This document shows, piece after piece, positions 42,709 to 54,685 of a DNA stretch of 64,000 nt; position 1 is the stretch's first letter; each line of letters starts with the position of its first letter. Position numbers and translations under genes: made by a program. The stretch lies in NCBI RefSeq assembly GCF_003711515.1, contig NW_021167079.1, positions 4,536,677-4,600,676 of the forward strand, written 5' to 3'. A model generated the notes under the pieces. That model saw only the letters and a list, made by a program, of their open reading frames with translations. It ran no database searches and was not told where the DNA came from. Source of the stretch: Sodiomyces alkalinus F11 (Eukaryota; Ascomycota; Sordariomycetes; Glomerellales; Plectosphaerellaceae).

Positions 42709-44687
42709 TCAAGTCGAGGCCTTCCTCGGCGTCAGCCTCACCCTCAAATCCGCTCCCACCTTGGGGGACATGAGCCCCGGGACAGGCTTCTTCAAGTCCG
42801 CCTCCAGCATAGGCTGGTCTTCCCCATCGAGCTCGATATCAAACCTATTCAGCACCATGGCCACGAAAACAATGACGCCCCGCTTGGCAATATGCCGGCC
42901 GGGACACATGGTCGCGCCACCGCCAAAGGGGCGGAAGTTGTTGCCGCTAGCCAGCCGCGGGTTCTCCAGGAAGCGTTCATGGCGGAACTGGTCAATGTCC
43001 TCCCCGAAGACGCGCTGGTCCATGTGCAGCTGGCGGTAGGGGATGATGAGGCGCTTGTCTTTCTTGAGCGTCTTACCGCCGATGACGGTGTCGTCGGTGA
43101 TGAAGCGCACCGAGGCCGCGAAGGCCGACATGCGCAGCATCTCGCTCCACATGGCGTCGACCTGCGGCAGCGAGCTGTGCAGATAGTCCAGGTCGACGGT
43201 GCCGTCTGGGCGGAACGCGGGTGCCGTCTCCTTTCGGGCAATGTCGATCAGTCCCGGGGTCTGGAGGAGGTAAGCGAGGAGCCAGTACGAGGCTTTGCGG
43301 CTGTTTGTGTTGATGCTGGAGTATTCTTCACGTTAGATTTCACGATTCTTCAGAACATTTGGTTCATGTTTCGATATGAGGGGCAGAAACCTACGCCCAG
43401 TAGATGGTCAGCGTGGCAATGGCCATATCCTCATCATTCATCCCGACAGCGCGCAGCTCGTCCTCCATAGCCTTGACGAACCAGGCATCTCCCACCCTCT
43501 CCTCCTTGGGGACCTGAAGGTACTTCCTGAAGCCCTGTAGGATTCTGTCTCGGGACGTTCTCATCTCCTTGGCCAGGAAAGACGGGTACTGATAGATCAC
43601 CTGGTAGCTCAGTTCGTCAAACACGATAAAGGCATCCGTCAGCCCGGTGTCGATATCAGCCAACCTGGGTCCAAAGTAGGCGTGCTGGCCACCCCTGACA
43701 AAATAGTCAGAGCACCACTGCGTCAGGGGAACTACGATAGACCCGGCCGTCTTCTCCAAGGCGTAGTGGCACCCTTCATTCAACTTCTCGAGGTGGAGGT
43801 GCTCGTCGAAATACTCGTGGAAGCGGTCTTCGAGGAAGTCCAGGTGTTTTCCGGGGAACAGCTGATGGATGTGCATCTCGCGGAACAGAATCCCGAGGGA
43901 CTTGCCGTGCGGGTTGGGGAAACCCGACTTGTCCTTGGGCAGAGGCGTGAACATGGCCTTGACGCTCAGCTCGGAGTTGCCGAGGATGCGCATCATGGCC
44001 TGCACGAACTCCTCGTACGAGAGCGTCTTGACGTTGCGGTAGGCTTCTGCCACGTCTTCCGCCCTGGTCAGGACGTACGTCTTCATTCCGGCGATGGTGA
44101 GCGCAAATGGCTCCCTGGTGTCGCCGAAATAGTTCCTATGGGCGCAGTCAACATGAGTTAGCCGACCCCGTCCCCTACGAAGACACGTGCAAGTAGAGTG
44201 AACAAAAGCGACTGCACTGGACTTAGACTCGGGGGGTCGACCCATGGACGTACCTCGCGCGAGTCAGGAGGGCATTGGAGTCTCCAAAGAATGAGAAGAG
44301 ATGCCCTGCAATATTGGTTGATGTCAGCACGGGCTTGGGAATTGCATGTACGACATATTCCATTTCCCCCCTATTTTTTTCAGCATTCAAGATGGGTGCG
44401 ACAACTTACCCAGAACTGCATGTGGCCTCTAGTCAGCACATCTACTTTCCCGAATCAAATCATCTTTCGAAAGCACACTCACGTGGTAGGGTATATGGCA
44501 GCTCCTTGGGCTCATCGCGATGGAACGACGGGAGAAGCGAGAATCTGAGAAACCACCAAGTCGCATGAGCTGTTGCGCAGAGAACGACTGCTGCTAGGAG
44601 GGAGGTGTGTCCATCGGTCACCTGGGAGATCGTTTCGTAGCTTGGACTCGCCGCAGCCAAGTTTGACAAAAAAGAAGAGGCTACCAT
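42709..44687 (-). CDS. Cytochrome P450 with a 6-nt microexon
   Basis: Five exons on the minus strand: 44687-44483, 44415-44410, 44305-44254, 44135-43395 and 43315-42709, giving 536 aa. Same P450 group as its neighbour: I-helix W-A-I-N-T-N-S-R-K-A, helix K E-M-L-R, haem loop F-G-G-G-A-T-M-C-P-G-R (Cys about 472), N-terminal membrane helix. Exon 2 is only six bases (TTCTGG), with its own AG acceptor and GTAAGT donor. With it, the proline-rich hinge reads L-P-Y-T-L-P-L-L-G-H-L-F-S-F-F-G, the classic P450 P-x-x-G-x motif, in frame into exons 3 and 4. Without it the frame is lost. Start ATG 44687 was chosen as the only ATG before the helix. It lies in tandem with the third P450. Confidence 0.92.
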
Positions 44688-46263
44688 GGCGATGGTCAAG
44701 GAAGGGCAGGGGGGAATAAGGGCTTCAGCGCGGTTGAGGTATTCTCCAAAGTGTGATGCCGCCTCTTGCGTATGGTATCGCCAGCCGAGGGACGGTTCTT
44801 CCGTATGCTATGCTCAGACTTCAGGTGCAGTAGAATCAAAGTGTCCATGTAAACAGTAAACTATCGTTATATGGACGGAATTCCGAATGTCCGCCCTACC
44901 TGCCTGCCGGAATTCCGAATATGGTGTAGTGAGAAGTGAGGAGGGGGGGTGTCTGGCTAAGATCAGTACATGTACAGACATGGAGGCTTACTAGTGTACG
45001 TGGTAATGGGATTGACCTCGAGTCCTCCATCGCGGCTATATCAAAGTCCCAGGGGCCTGGGGCGAATGGGACTCATGGGGGCTATCATCGCATGTGCATG
45101 GTCCCAGGTGGTTCCCTTACCCTTGGCCTGACTTGAGCCTTGACCCATCAGGAAATATTTCCGGAAACCCAAGGGAGCCGTACAAGATAGAAGCTTGGAG
45201 CTTACATGTGGGATACAGATTGCAGATTGCAGTACCACATGCAGTTACCACCGTGCCAGGCCAGGGGAGCGTTTACGTTGCAGACTAGGAATGTTCTCCT
45301 CCGTATTGACTCGGCCGTGCTATCCGCAGTCTGCCTATCACAATTCATGTTCCCTCTCTCCCCACAGGGACCAAGGTCGCCCGTTCTATCGGAGAGAGCA
45401 CTGTAGGCAGGTTGGTAGCACAAGCAGGCATCATTCTTGGCGGTAGGCCAGGTCAGTCAGCACAGCACGGTCACAGCACCCTCGCTCGAGCCTCAGCCTA
45501 CCGATCGGACATGCATCGTCATCGTCGGCAAATGGTGTCTTAGTCTCTCACCAACGAGAAGTGCCGGTTGGTTCATGTTGCCACCAGAGGAATGCACCGG
45601 GGTCCAGGGTGGTACAACTGTGACTTATAGTGCATTGTGGGGGCTGTAAGAACATGAACCAACAAGGAACGCCAACAAGGGGATCGATCACCTCTGGTTC
45701 CAGCCTACACTACACGTAATGCTTGGCGTGGCGCCTAGAATAGATAATATGCGGATACTGCCGACATCCCGGCGGGGCACACAGCCATACAGCCACCGTG
45801 TAAGTCAGGATTCACTGATGTGGTTACACCAGACACCACCATTTCGGACTTGCTTCGTACGAAGTGCTCCCTACATGTATTCTCAGACGCATGTGAAGAA
45901 TGCGGGACTTTTGGTCTTTCTTGGGACTCGGCAGGCGGTGGCTTCGGGAGCAGCCCCGATTTGCATGGCCCACCCCCTGGGGGCCTCCCCAGTCTTGTTC
46001 TCTGGACGACCTGTCATTTTTCCATTTTCTCTTTGCTTTATTTCTTCGGGGTAAATCAGATAAGCCGCCCCTGTACGCTTGAGGCTACAGCATCGACCTC
46101 CGATCCTTCGCGGACCTTTGGAGTGTCCGAGTCTCCCACGCGCTTAAAGATGGCACCGTCTGCGGCTGGGGTCACCGTGTCACCATCCAAGCACAGTTGA
46201 GGTCACTGGAGCATAGCTAAATCTAGCAGTTGGTCAAGGGAAAAAAAAGCGCTATTCTATGTC
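44688..46263. promoter_or_regulatory. Intergenic region between tandem P450 genes
   Basis: 1.6 kb holding the promoter of the second P450 and the 3' end of the third. Two TACATGTA sites (44967, 45872) and three TTCATGTT words (45343, 45572, 45651). Frames of up to about 125 codons have no family signal. No gene is seen. Confidence 0.5.
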
Positions 46264-48812
46264 TCATTGGCTTGAAGCTCTCTTGCGGAACAGCCCCACG
46301 GTTCCTTCGCGCGGCACTATGCTAGACCTCCAAATCATATGTCTCTGCGTCGTATCAGGCGTCTCACACTCCCATTCCGTCAGGATTTGTGTTACCAACA
46401 ACTTCATTACAAGAGACGCGTAGAATCGTCCGGGACTTTGTTCAGATCGGAGTCAGCCCAAGCCACACATGCATCTTTCGGGGAAATGGCGTCTGGTCCC
46501 AAGGAGCCACTGGTCGCAGTGGGATCATTACCAGGCAGGGGGGAGGGCAAGGGGGAACCAGAGGGTGGGAACCGTGGGGTGAAAGGACCGGACCGAAGAG
46601 GGGGAACGCGCGTCTGCTTACCATGCTGTGTTCCCTAGCCCCCAAATGGGCCATTCTACCGTCGCCGTCGTGATGGTGGAGGGATCTTTGTCCGGGACTT
46701 TGTCCGTCGTTTGGCCCAGACGGAGTAGGCCGTTGGCGTTCGCAAACCGAAATCCATCGAACTTGTCGGGATCCGAGTATCTTTGCGCGTCCCGCATCAT
46801 GGCGCGCTGTGGTATGCATACCCAATCGTCCTTTTCCACCCTCGACCCGTCTCGGAAGACGTAGGTCTGAAGTGCTTTTCGTCTGCAGCTGACTGGATTA
46901 CATTCATCTGTAATCAGTACATGTATCGATCGACCACCTTTTTGAGAGAACATGAACGAAAAGCAACGGCTGGGGTTTCCACTTACTAGCATCAGCGTTG
47001 GAGCAGCGTATCGACTCCTTCACGAAGCTGTCGAGCAGGGTCAATTTCGACACGTCGAGCCTGGCGGTATGCACCGACCCCTCCGGCGCAAAGCTTTCAA
47101 CCTCCTGTCTCAGGGGCTCCATGTATTCCCTATGAAGACAGAGATCCTCCACCACGAAAGTGGCAGTCTAAAATGGCACATATTAGTCAATAATGAGAGT
47201 GAACATGAACTCGGAGCACAAACTCCAGAGTCCAGTCATCCGGCACACGCCGTTGGGGGCGGGTGTAACGTGTTTACTCACCATAGCAAGTTGGTGAACA
47301 GAGCTGAACCATATCGCCATGATCTCTCCAATCATTCGAGAGGGCGACCACGGGTCTTTTCGCGGCGATGTGTCGATCAGCCACTGCATGCAGTCAGCCT
47401 AGAATAGGTGTGACATCCATGTCAGCAAGCAAACTCGAATATCGGAGTATAACGTCGGAAGTACAGGCTGAAAAAGGAGCCTGAGCATGTTCTAACTTCT
47501 ACTCACCGGCACGTCTTGCTTCGCCGCATGCTGGTCTGCGGCACATCTCTTGGCAAGGCGTTCCTTGACAACGGGCTCTAAATACCGGAAGAGGATTCTC
47601 GAGGCCCGGTGTCTGCGGGTTGCTATCGCAGTTACGAGGCTAGAAATCGTCAATGTCAGCTGAGGGCAATGACGCTGCGATTGGAGTTGAGATTGCTTAT
47701 GAACGGGATAGGCACACTCACGGCCGTAGAAACGCTGGTGAAACGCGTAGAAGCTCCGCTGTCTGAATGATGGTCTGGGGGAGCTCCAAAGCAGCTTCGG
47801 TGAACTCGCCATTGTTGCCTACCTCTCAGTCAATAACCGAACATGAAGTCCCTGGAGAATAGGGGCGAGACATACTGAGTTCCTCTCCAAAAAACACAAA
47901 ACAGTTCACTCTGGTGACAATGCGTTTGATCATGGGGAACAGCTGGGCGCGTGCGAAGCCTATGGTAATCCTCGACATGTCAGTGAACTGCACACGTGCG
48001 CATACTTCTCGAAATTTCACTTGGCCACGAACTCACCGTCCGAACCCGTTGTTTTGAGCTCGTCCTCAAGAGCCAGCCTGATAATGCGATCCAGATCAGG
48101 CTGGAACTGCGGGAGATGAGACGTCAACAAACTCCGAAGAGCGCGGACAAACCCGGTTCCCTCGACACCTCGCTGGTCCTGCCACTCGAAGCCGTACATT
48201 GTAAACTTGGGTTGCAGCATCTGGGTCGGCCATTGTCAGTAAAGACACAGTTTCCTCAGCCGTCTGTCGCCCTGTCCGGAAAACAGTGCAACTTTGGGGT
48301 GCTAACCTCCTTGGCGACGGCATGCAGTGAGAGAGTCTGATGAGGAGCAGACATGAGCTCTTTGATGAGCTCGGTCGAGGTGATCATGAGGTGATCATTC
48401 GAGGGCGTCGGGATTGTGAACGGTTTCCCACCGGCCTGCAGCGGTTAAGTTAGGAAACAGCAATATGCCACGATGAGACAAAAGCTCGACTCTCGAGGGC
48501 ACACATGGGGCTACTTGCTCTAGAATATTCATGGTCGATTATATGAGGTCCGGCAAGCAGATACCGCAAACCGTTGATGCGTCTCACAAAGCGATGTTGG
48601 ATTCGCTTCCCTAGAGTCGAAAGCTACATAGACCCCAAAGGGGAGAAGTGAGCCTCTGGTATCTGACTGTAGATCTTGTCCGGCTGACGAGTGATGATAT
48701 TGAAGGGTCCATGACTTACATTTCCCTTGCGAACTTCCTCAACAAGCGGCCTGAGAAGGGACAGGACGAAAAGACATAAAGTCCCGCTGATGAGAACGAA
48801 GAGGACGACCAT
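46264..48812 (-). CDS. Cytochrome P450, 11 exons, CYP503/ent-kaurene-oxidase-like
   Basis: Exons on the minus strand: 48812-48720, 48605-48519, 48435-48307, 48220-48037, 47959-47876, 47818-47722, 47639-47507, 47398-47282, 47167-46987, 46907-46622 and 46435-46264, giving 520 aa. Hydrophobic start (membrane anchor), G-G-K-P-F-T-I-P near residue 60, M-L-Q-P-K-F-T-M-Y-G-F-E-W, an I-helix F-S-S-V-H-Q-L-A-M-T, helix K E-S-I-R, and W-G-L-G-N-T-A-C-P-G-R-F with haem Cys 464 split between exons 10 and 11. This pattern fits the fungal branch with ent-kaurene oxidase and related diterpenoid or indole-terpene P450s. Intron 2 uses a GC donor (GCAAGT), the only choice that keeps S-R joined to A-G-G-K-P-F. 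Exons 1-2 and 11 are inferred from splice signals and family fit, so somewhat less sure. Substrate unknown. Confidence 0.88.
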
Positions 48813-51112
48813 GTTGACTTCAATGTTGACAGTTGAGAATAATGACCCGAACAGAAGGACCAGACGAGATAACAGAGAGGAGCTGAAACTAGGAGCTACT
48901 CAAGTTGACCAGGTATGCATGGATAGATGGAGCACTCAGCTTCTTACGTAGGCGGCTCAACCTCTATCGTTCTTTACAAGGAAGAGAAAACCGAGATGAA
49001 CGGACCCGGGCACGAAAGCCTACGTTAGCTACATAATATTTAGGAATTACCCGCCAGCGAGCGCGTATAAGTAAGGCAGAAGGCATGGTACGTAGCTTCT
49101 TCAAGACGCATCCCGGCAGCCTGGATCAGAAATAGAACCAATCGGGACAGGAAATCACTCAAATCAGAAAAGGGCTCCATGGCATCACTAAACATAGGCA
49201 CCGCGATACAGGCTATGTCAGAGGATGGAGGAGAAAATACGGGAATACGGGGCAAGGAAAGACAGAGCTCCGAGAGGAAAAGACACGTGCAAGCGAATGA
49301 TACCATGTTTGACCATTCTACTGTGGTTCAAGTCCAGTCCACATGCACTTTCCAGAGCGAAACTGTATTTACAGGGATTTCTCCGCTTCTTGTCAGAAGT
49401 CCCGGATGCGTAGGCCGTAGATTAAGACTTCTATTTCCTGGGACACCTGCCATCGGACATCTATGGCGGATGGATGGATGCGTGGATGGATGAGTGGATA
49501 AGTGGGAGACCATCAAGCCAAGAGTGCACTGGTCTTCGGCAGTCCAGTCCGATCGTCAAGGCAGTGCTCTCTATCATGGAAAGGGCCGAGGGGGGGGGTC
49601 TGAGGGACCGTGGGGGCACTGGGGCGTAAGGCAGGGGCAGAGCAAGAGTAGCCGGAGAAATGGCACTGGGGGGTATATTCCCGGGTACTGGATTTGGACT
49701 TGGTATGGCAGTAGCCCCGACGCCCCGTAAGACGCATCGAACTTCTCAGAGCTTGTGGTTACCCGACGAGATAAGATCTTGTGTCTTCATGTTGTGTTCA
49801 TGTTGCGTTCAATGTTCTTTCTGCTACCCATAAACTCCCTCGGGCCTCCGGCGCTAAGGGGTGAGGCGAGGTGGGTAACAGTGACAGAATAGGCACAGCC
49901 TAGGTAAGACTTGGTAGGTGGTAGCACAGGCCACAGCTATGGGGGTGTGGTGATACAATAGAAGTGCCGTCGGCGTGGCGTCACTGCCGTGTGACGACGG
50001 GGACCGGGGGAGATGTCAAGGTCTCAAGGACCCTGGACTCGACTCACTCGGGATCAGGCGAATCAGAACACGATACCATGCCGTCTCCTCTGTTTGGTCC
50101 GAAGGAATATGCAAGCAGTCCCAACGCTTTTCCATCTTAGGCGGTTACTTACCGTTGTATTTTATAATTGATCTCTTTGGAGGGTCGTGAAGGCTGTACG
50201 AACTACGGAGTAAGACAGAAGAAGGATCCTGAGTGAGCTTCCTTGATGGAAAGGTGCCCTCGGCCCTCCATCTCCCCTGCACAGCCTACTCCCACCCACC
50301 CACACCAGACACCCACACGCCAGACTTTACCACCCAATTACGATTACCATACTGCGTATGTATGAATGCCTTTACAGTTGAGGATAATCGCTGTCGCCAT
50401 GTAATAAAACTTGAAAACTGATGTGGAAGAGAATATGGAGAAAGCAACATTGAAAGTACAGTAAAAATACAGCACAGCACAGAGCACAGGTAGACCTTCT
50501 CTTATACCTCCGTTTCCAAGGATCTGTCTCTTCCTTCTGGTGTCACTGGTTCCATTGCTACGCAGCCTACGCTGTGCTGATTCTGGGGATAGGCCCACGT
50601 TTCCCCCGCGGCTGGTCGCTGATGTAGGGTGCATGTGGCTAAATGTAGTATTTGGAGACCAAGACTCAAGTGATCCAAGCCGTCACTCGGGAGTCGAGAC
50701 ATTCCGTTCTCCGTATAAGGAGGATCTTTGTATAGTAGCGTGACACTGAAGACTCGAGACAAGTGCATGCCGTGGCCAGGATTGGATCCTAGATCATGCC
50801 ATGCGTTTATCTTGTTTGGCTTATTGCTCTACATAAGCTCCAGTCTCCAATCGTGCATGTGGATAGTGGACTCGCCTTTCTTTTAATGTAGGGTCTCCCG
50901 GTTGTAGCTACCATACTCGCCCCCAACGACTTATACACTCTCGAGTCTCAACAGCCCATCCAGAATCCCCAACGTCGGCCACACCTGCAAAAGGGTCGTT
51001 GGACTCTTTGTGGGATTTCTGCCTGCCAATCCGTTCTGCACAAGGGATCTCAAGAGAACGACAGGCGATCATATATATCGACCAGACAGAAAAGAAAAGG
51101 GACGAAGCAAAA
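48813..51112. promoter_or_regulatory. 2.3-kb intergenic region
   Basis: Upstream of both the third P450 and the Pth11-like gene. Includes a purine/pyrimidine-mixed stretch, two TTCATGTT words 11 bp apart (49786, 49797) and a GGATGGAT-like tandem near 49465-49495. Frames here look random. No gene is seen. Confidence 0.5.
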
Positions 51113-52671
51113 ATGGACACGCTTCCGCCAGGCGTTGACCTCTGCGCCATCCCGGCCGCGGCGCCGCCGGAAGGCCACATTCCCAACTTTGCCAACCCGG
51201 TCGACCTCTCCGTCGAAACATTGGCTGTCGGTGCTGTCTTTACAGTCGTAGCGACGATATATTTCGTGGGACGATTGTACACGAACCGGAATAGGATGAA
51301 ATGGGCAGACTGTAAGTTGGAACCTGCGCATGTGTGAACTTCAGATTCAAATAGTGACCCGCTGACATTCGATGCAAAGATTTAACAATAATTGGCTTCT
51401 GCATGAGCGCGGCATACACTGGTATTATCATGGCCTGTAAGTTTTGCGCTCCGATGCCTCGATCCCCTCCTTCGTCCGTCTTGTACTAATGCGCCTCTCC
51501 TCGCCAGTATATCCGTATGCTCGCCACCAGTATGACATGCCAGCATGCTGGTACACGACCGATCATATCTGGAAGCTCCTGTTTGCCCAAAACATGCTCC
51601 TAGGCCTGACGCAGTTCTTCGTGAAAGCGGCCATCCTGGTGGTGTTTTTCCAGCTTTTTGCCGTCAACAAGAAGATGCGCTGGGTGATCTACAGCGGCGT
51701 CATCTTCTCGGGCCTCATCTACCTGCCGCACCCGATCCTCGTTGCCATCTTCAATACCCCGCGAGCCGGCGAACGATGGGCCGACCTGGCCACCAACGGT
51801 CGGCCGCAGATGCTGACGTTCTATGCACCCATCCACGGCTTCGGCTCTGTCATTCTCGACATCTTCATCTTCCTCGTGCCGTTGCTCATTCTCGGGAAGT
51901 TGCATGTGCCCACGAAGAAGCGCCTGCAGCTCATGGCCGTCTTTGCCGTCGGTATTCTGTACGTCTGAGATTCTAACGAATAAAAGCAAATGCACGGTGC
52001 GATGGTTAGTTGATTGGACTAACGGGTGAATTTTTAGCGGCATCATATCCAGCATCTTCTCCTGCTACTGGCGAATGGATATGCTGGTCTCGTCAAATAC
52101 CGACTACACCTGGCGCCAGGCCCAGCTCTTCATATGGATGTAAGTCTGCACTGCATATTGCATTGAGGAAGACGAAAGGCAACAAGAAAAGAAAAAAAAA
52201 AAGAAAAAGAAAAAGAAGAAAAGAAGAAAAAAAAAAGCGATTCCGGGAACAGTCCGCTAACTCTCCTCCTTTCTCAGCATGGTCGAGCACAACGCAGCAC
52301 TCATTGCCGGCTCCATGCCCGCCGTGGCGGCCTTCGTACGCACAAACGTAGCAGGGTCGACCTTCGTCTCCTCGCTCCGGTCGCGCACCTTCCGTACAAC
52401 CAAGGGCAGCAAGGGCAGCAAGGGCGAGACGAGCTTGCGCAGCCACGAGGTCAGCCTCAAGAGCGACCTTCACCGGAGTGGACACCGGTCGCGGTCCTAC
52501 TACCACGAGCTCGACGACGTGCCAAACGACGCACAGGCTCTTGTGCGCACCGACATCACCGTCGCCCCCGGCATGGAGGAGGTGGCGTGGCCCATGTCAG
52601 CGCAAGGGTCCGGGGGGATTTTGCGAACGACTGACCTGTCGCAGACATCCTATCTGCCGACGGCGAAGTGA
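51113..52671 (+). CDS. Pth11/SAT4-like seven-helix membrane protein
   Basis: Five exons, 51113-51311, 51380-51436, 51508-51958, 52038-52139 and 52278-52671, giving 400 aa. Hydrophobic segments fit seven helices: near residues 32-52, 67-85, 115-140, 155-175, 200-222, 228-250 and 275-305. Motifs such as Y-L-T-I-I-G-F, Q-F-F-V-K-A-A-I-L-V-V-F-F-Q-L-F, C-Y-W-R-M-D and E-H-N-A-A-L-I-A-G-S-M-P fit the fungal rhodopsin-like (SAT4) domain of Pth11-related receptors. No Cys-rich CFEM domain is present at the N-terminus. The C-terminal tail (about 95 residues) is Ser/Arg-rich with a G-S-K-G-S-K repeat. Such proteins sit in the plasma membrane and sense surfaces or small molecules; the ligand is unknown. 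Intron 4 contains a long A/G tract. Confidence 0.86.
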
Positions 52672-54685
52672 TTACGGCGTTTGTCGGTTCATGTTTCATT
52701 TTATTTTCTATTTTTCGAGGGTAGTAGCCGACTATTCGGCGACATAAGGGAAACGGTCTTTGTAGCGCCATGTGAATTATCATTATATCATCAAAATTAG
52801 CTACATGTACGGTCCATAGGCGACCAGTGTATAAAAAAAGGGTTAACTATAAAATGCCAGAGCACCTTTAATGTATGTCTCTATATGTCTATGTATATCT
52901 ATGTTCGTGCTTTTTTTCTTCAATGTTCTTTACCGACCACTAGGAATCGGAGTCGCTCGAAGAAAAAAAAGGGCCTGCGGAATCCGGCTTATTTCATGGT
53001 CAACAGACAAACGAACGGAAAGGACGTTCGTTGTTCGAGAATCCACAGGCATACCTAGGCATATGGACGACGATCCCATGTCGGAGAATACACAGGGCAC
53101 GGACAAGTGATCGACTCGGCCCGCTTACTGATCAATAGCGTTCATGTTGGTGATGGCTGGGGCCTCCCAACATTGAATCGATCACACGGCTAATGTCTAC
53201 ATAAGAGCACATCAGCCATCTCTGGCCCTATAACGGTAACACCAACGTCCAAGTCTCTGAACACCACTACTCCGTAGTGCTTACTCCGTAATTGCTTCGT
53301 ACAACAATCCGAATAGCACCACTTACCTATTCAGTCTTAGGGGTTGCCCCCCACCCCTCTCTCCGATCGTATCGGACTATAGGCCCTTGGCGTGCTTTAT
53401 ATTGTGGGTACGTTGTAAGTACATACTCGGAAATGGCGGCATGACAAGGGGGGTCGTTACTCGAATCGGCGCTAATCCTCCAGGATCAGGATTCGGTCGT
53501 ATGATTTGTATCGGAAGAGGACGATGGGCCAACAAACCAAAGTACCAACCTGGATACGACGTAGATGTTGGATGGGTAGACGATGCAGGTGAGTGGATGG
53601 AAGGCGGGCGGATGGTGCCCAAGGTAGTAGATGGATATATGCGGCGAGACACGCACCTCCGTGTCTAGTCGGTGGTAACAGTTGCAGCATTAAGACATTG
53701 AGCTGTCTGGGTTTACGTTGTATCCGTCCTTTAGACTGTGGGTAAGGTACATGTAGTCACTGGTGGACGCGTACTCCGTAATCAGAGTAAGATTCCACGA
53801 ATACCATCCATAGGTCTGGGTATTATTCAGAATGGTTATTCTGAAGGGGACGCCCGGTGTACACGTACGTTGTAAGTCTGTTGGGACATTCATACCTTAC
53901 CTAGGTACCCACCCATAGGGGCCGTGCCACCTGTCCACCCCGTTCCCCATAGGCGCTAAGCTATATCGGGCACCACGAGAGACGCTAGACTCTATGCTTC
54001 GCTTCGTACCTTGGGTATCATAACTGCCTCTATTAGGCTATACTTATAGTAGATAGGCATCTAGTTATACTCCGTATTCTACTCGAATTAGAGCCAGAGG
54101 ATCGGGTATACTAGAATAACTTACCTAACTCGACTCTACTCTACCGCCTTGGCGACCTACCAGTCCTAAACATTATGTATATAAACTAAAGAGTTACAGT
54201 AAGTGATTACTGGATTGGCAGATTAGACGCGAGCCGAGACAACCCCAACATGCCCCTTAACTCCGACCGAAGACCCCTGAAAGCCCCTGAAGTTAGCCCC
54301 TTAGCTGAAACAGGAAAGCAAACAATGTACAACTTGCTGTAGTACGGCCTAAAGTACCACCACATTTCAAACAACTTGAACATTTCTAACATTACCGTCC
54401 TTCTTCGTAGCTTCCCTTCATGTTCATTACGCGTCAATCCAGCTCAGGATTCCGTTCATGTGTACAAAGCTGGCAAAAACAAGCAGTCAGTGGCGTTAAC
54501 GTGGCTGATCTCGCCTCGCGCCGCTTCGACTTAGTCTCGCCGCCCCGGCGACCCGACCCGTACATTTCTTCTAGTGGCTCCTCTATCCGTCAAGTACCTC
54601 CGCGCCCTCCGTCCTTCCGCTTGCTCTAGAACCCACAAACACCACACACACAGAGAGTTGAGAGTAAAGAGAGGCGGTGTGATCA
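52672..54685. other. 2-kb intergenic region with TA-rich patch
   Basis: Between the Pth11-like and dehydrogenase genes. Two TACATGTA sites (52802, 53748), three TTCATGTT words (52689, 53141, 54417) and several TACTCCGTA words. A TA-rich patch at 53980-54200 resembles the mutated DNA of the two relics but has no recognisable coding. No gene is seen. Confidence 0.5.

Noticed and set aside
42625..43470. 281-codon plus-strand frame over the second P450
   Set aside because: Antisense of the P450 exon 5 and its flank; no family signal.
45820..46200. 126-codon frame between P450 genes
   Set aside because: No family similarity or splice partners; likely chance.
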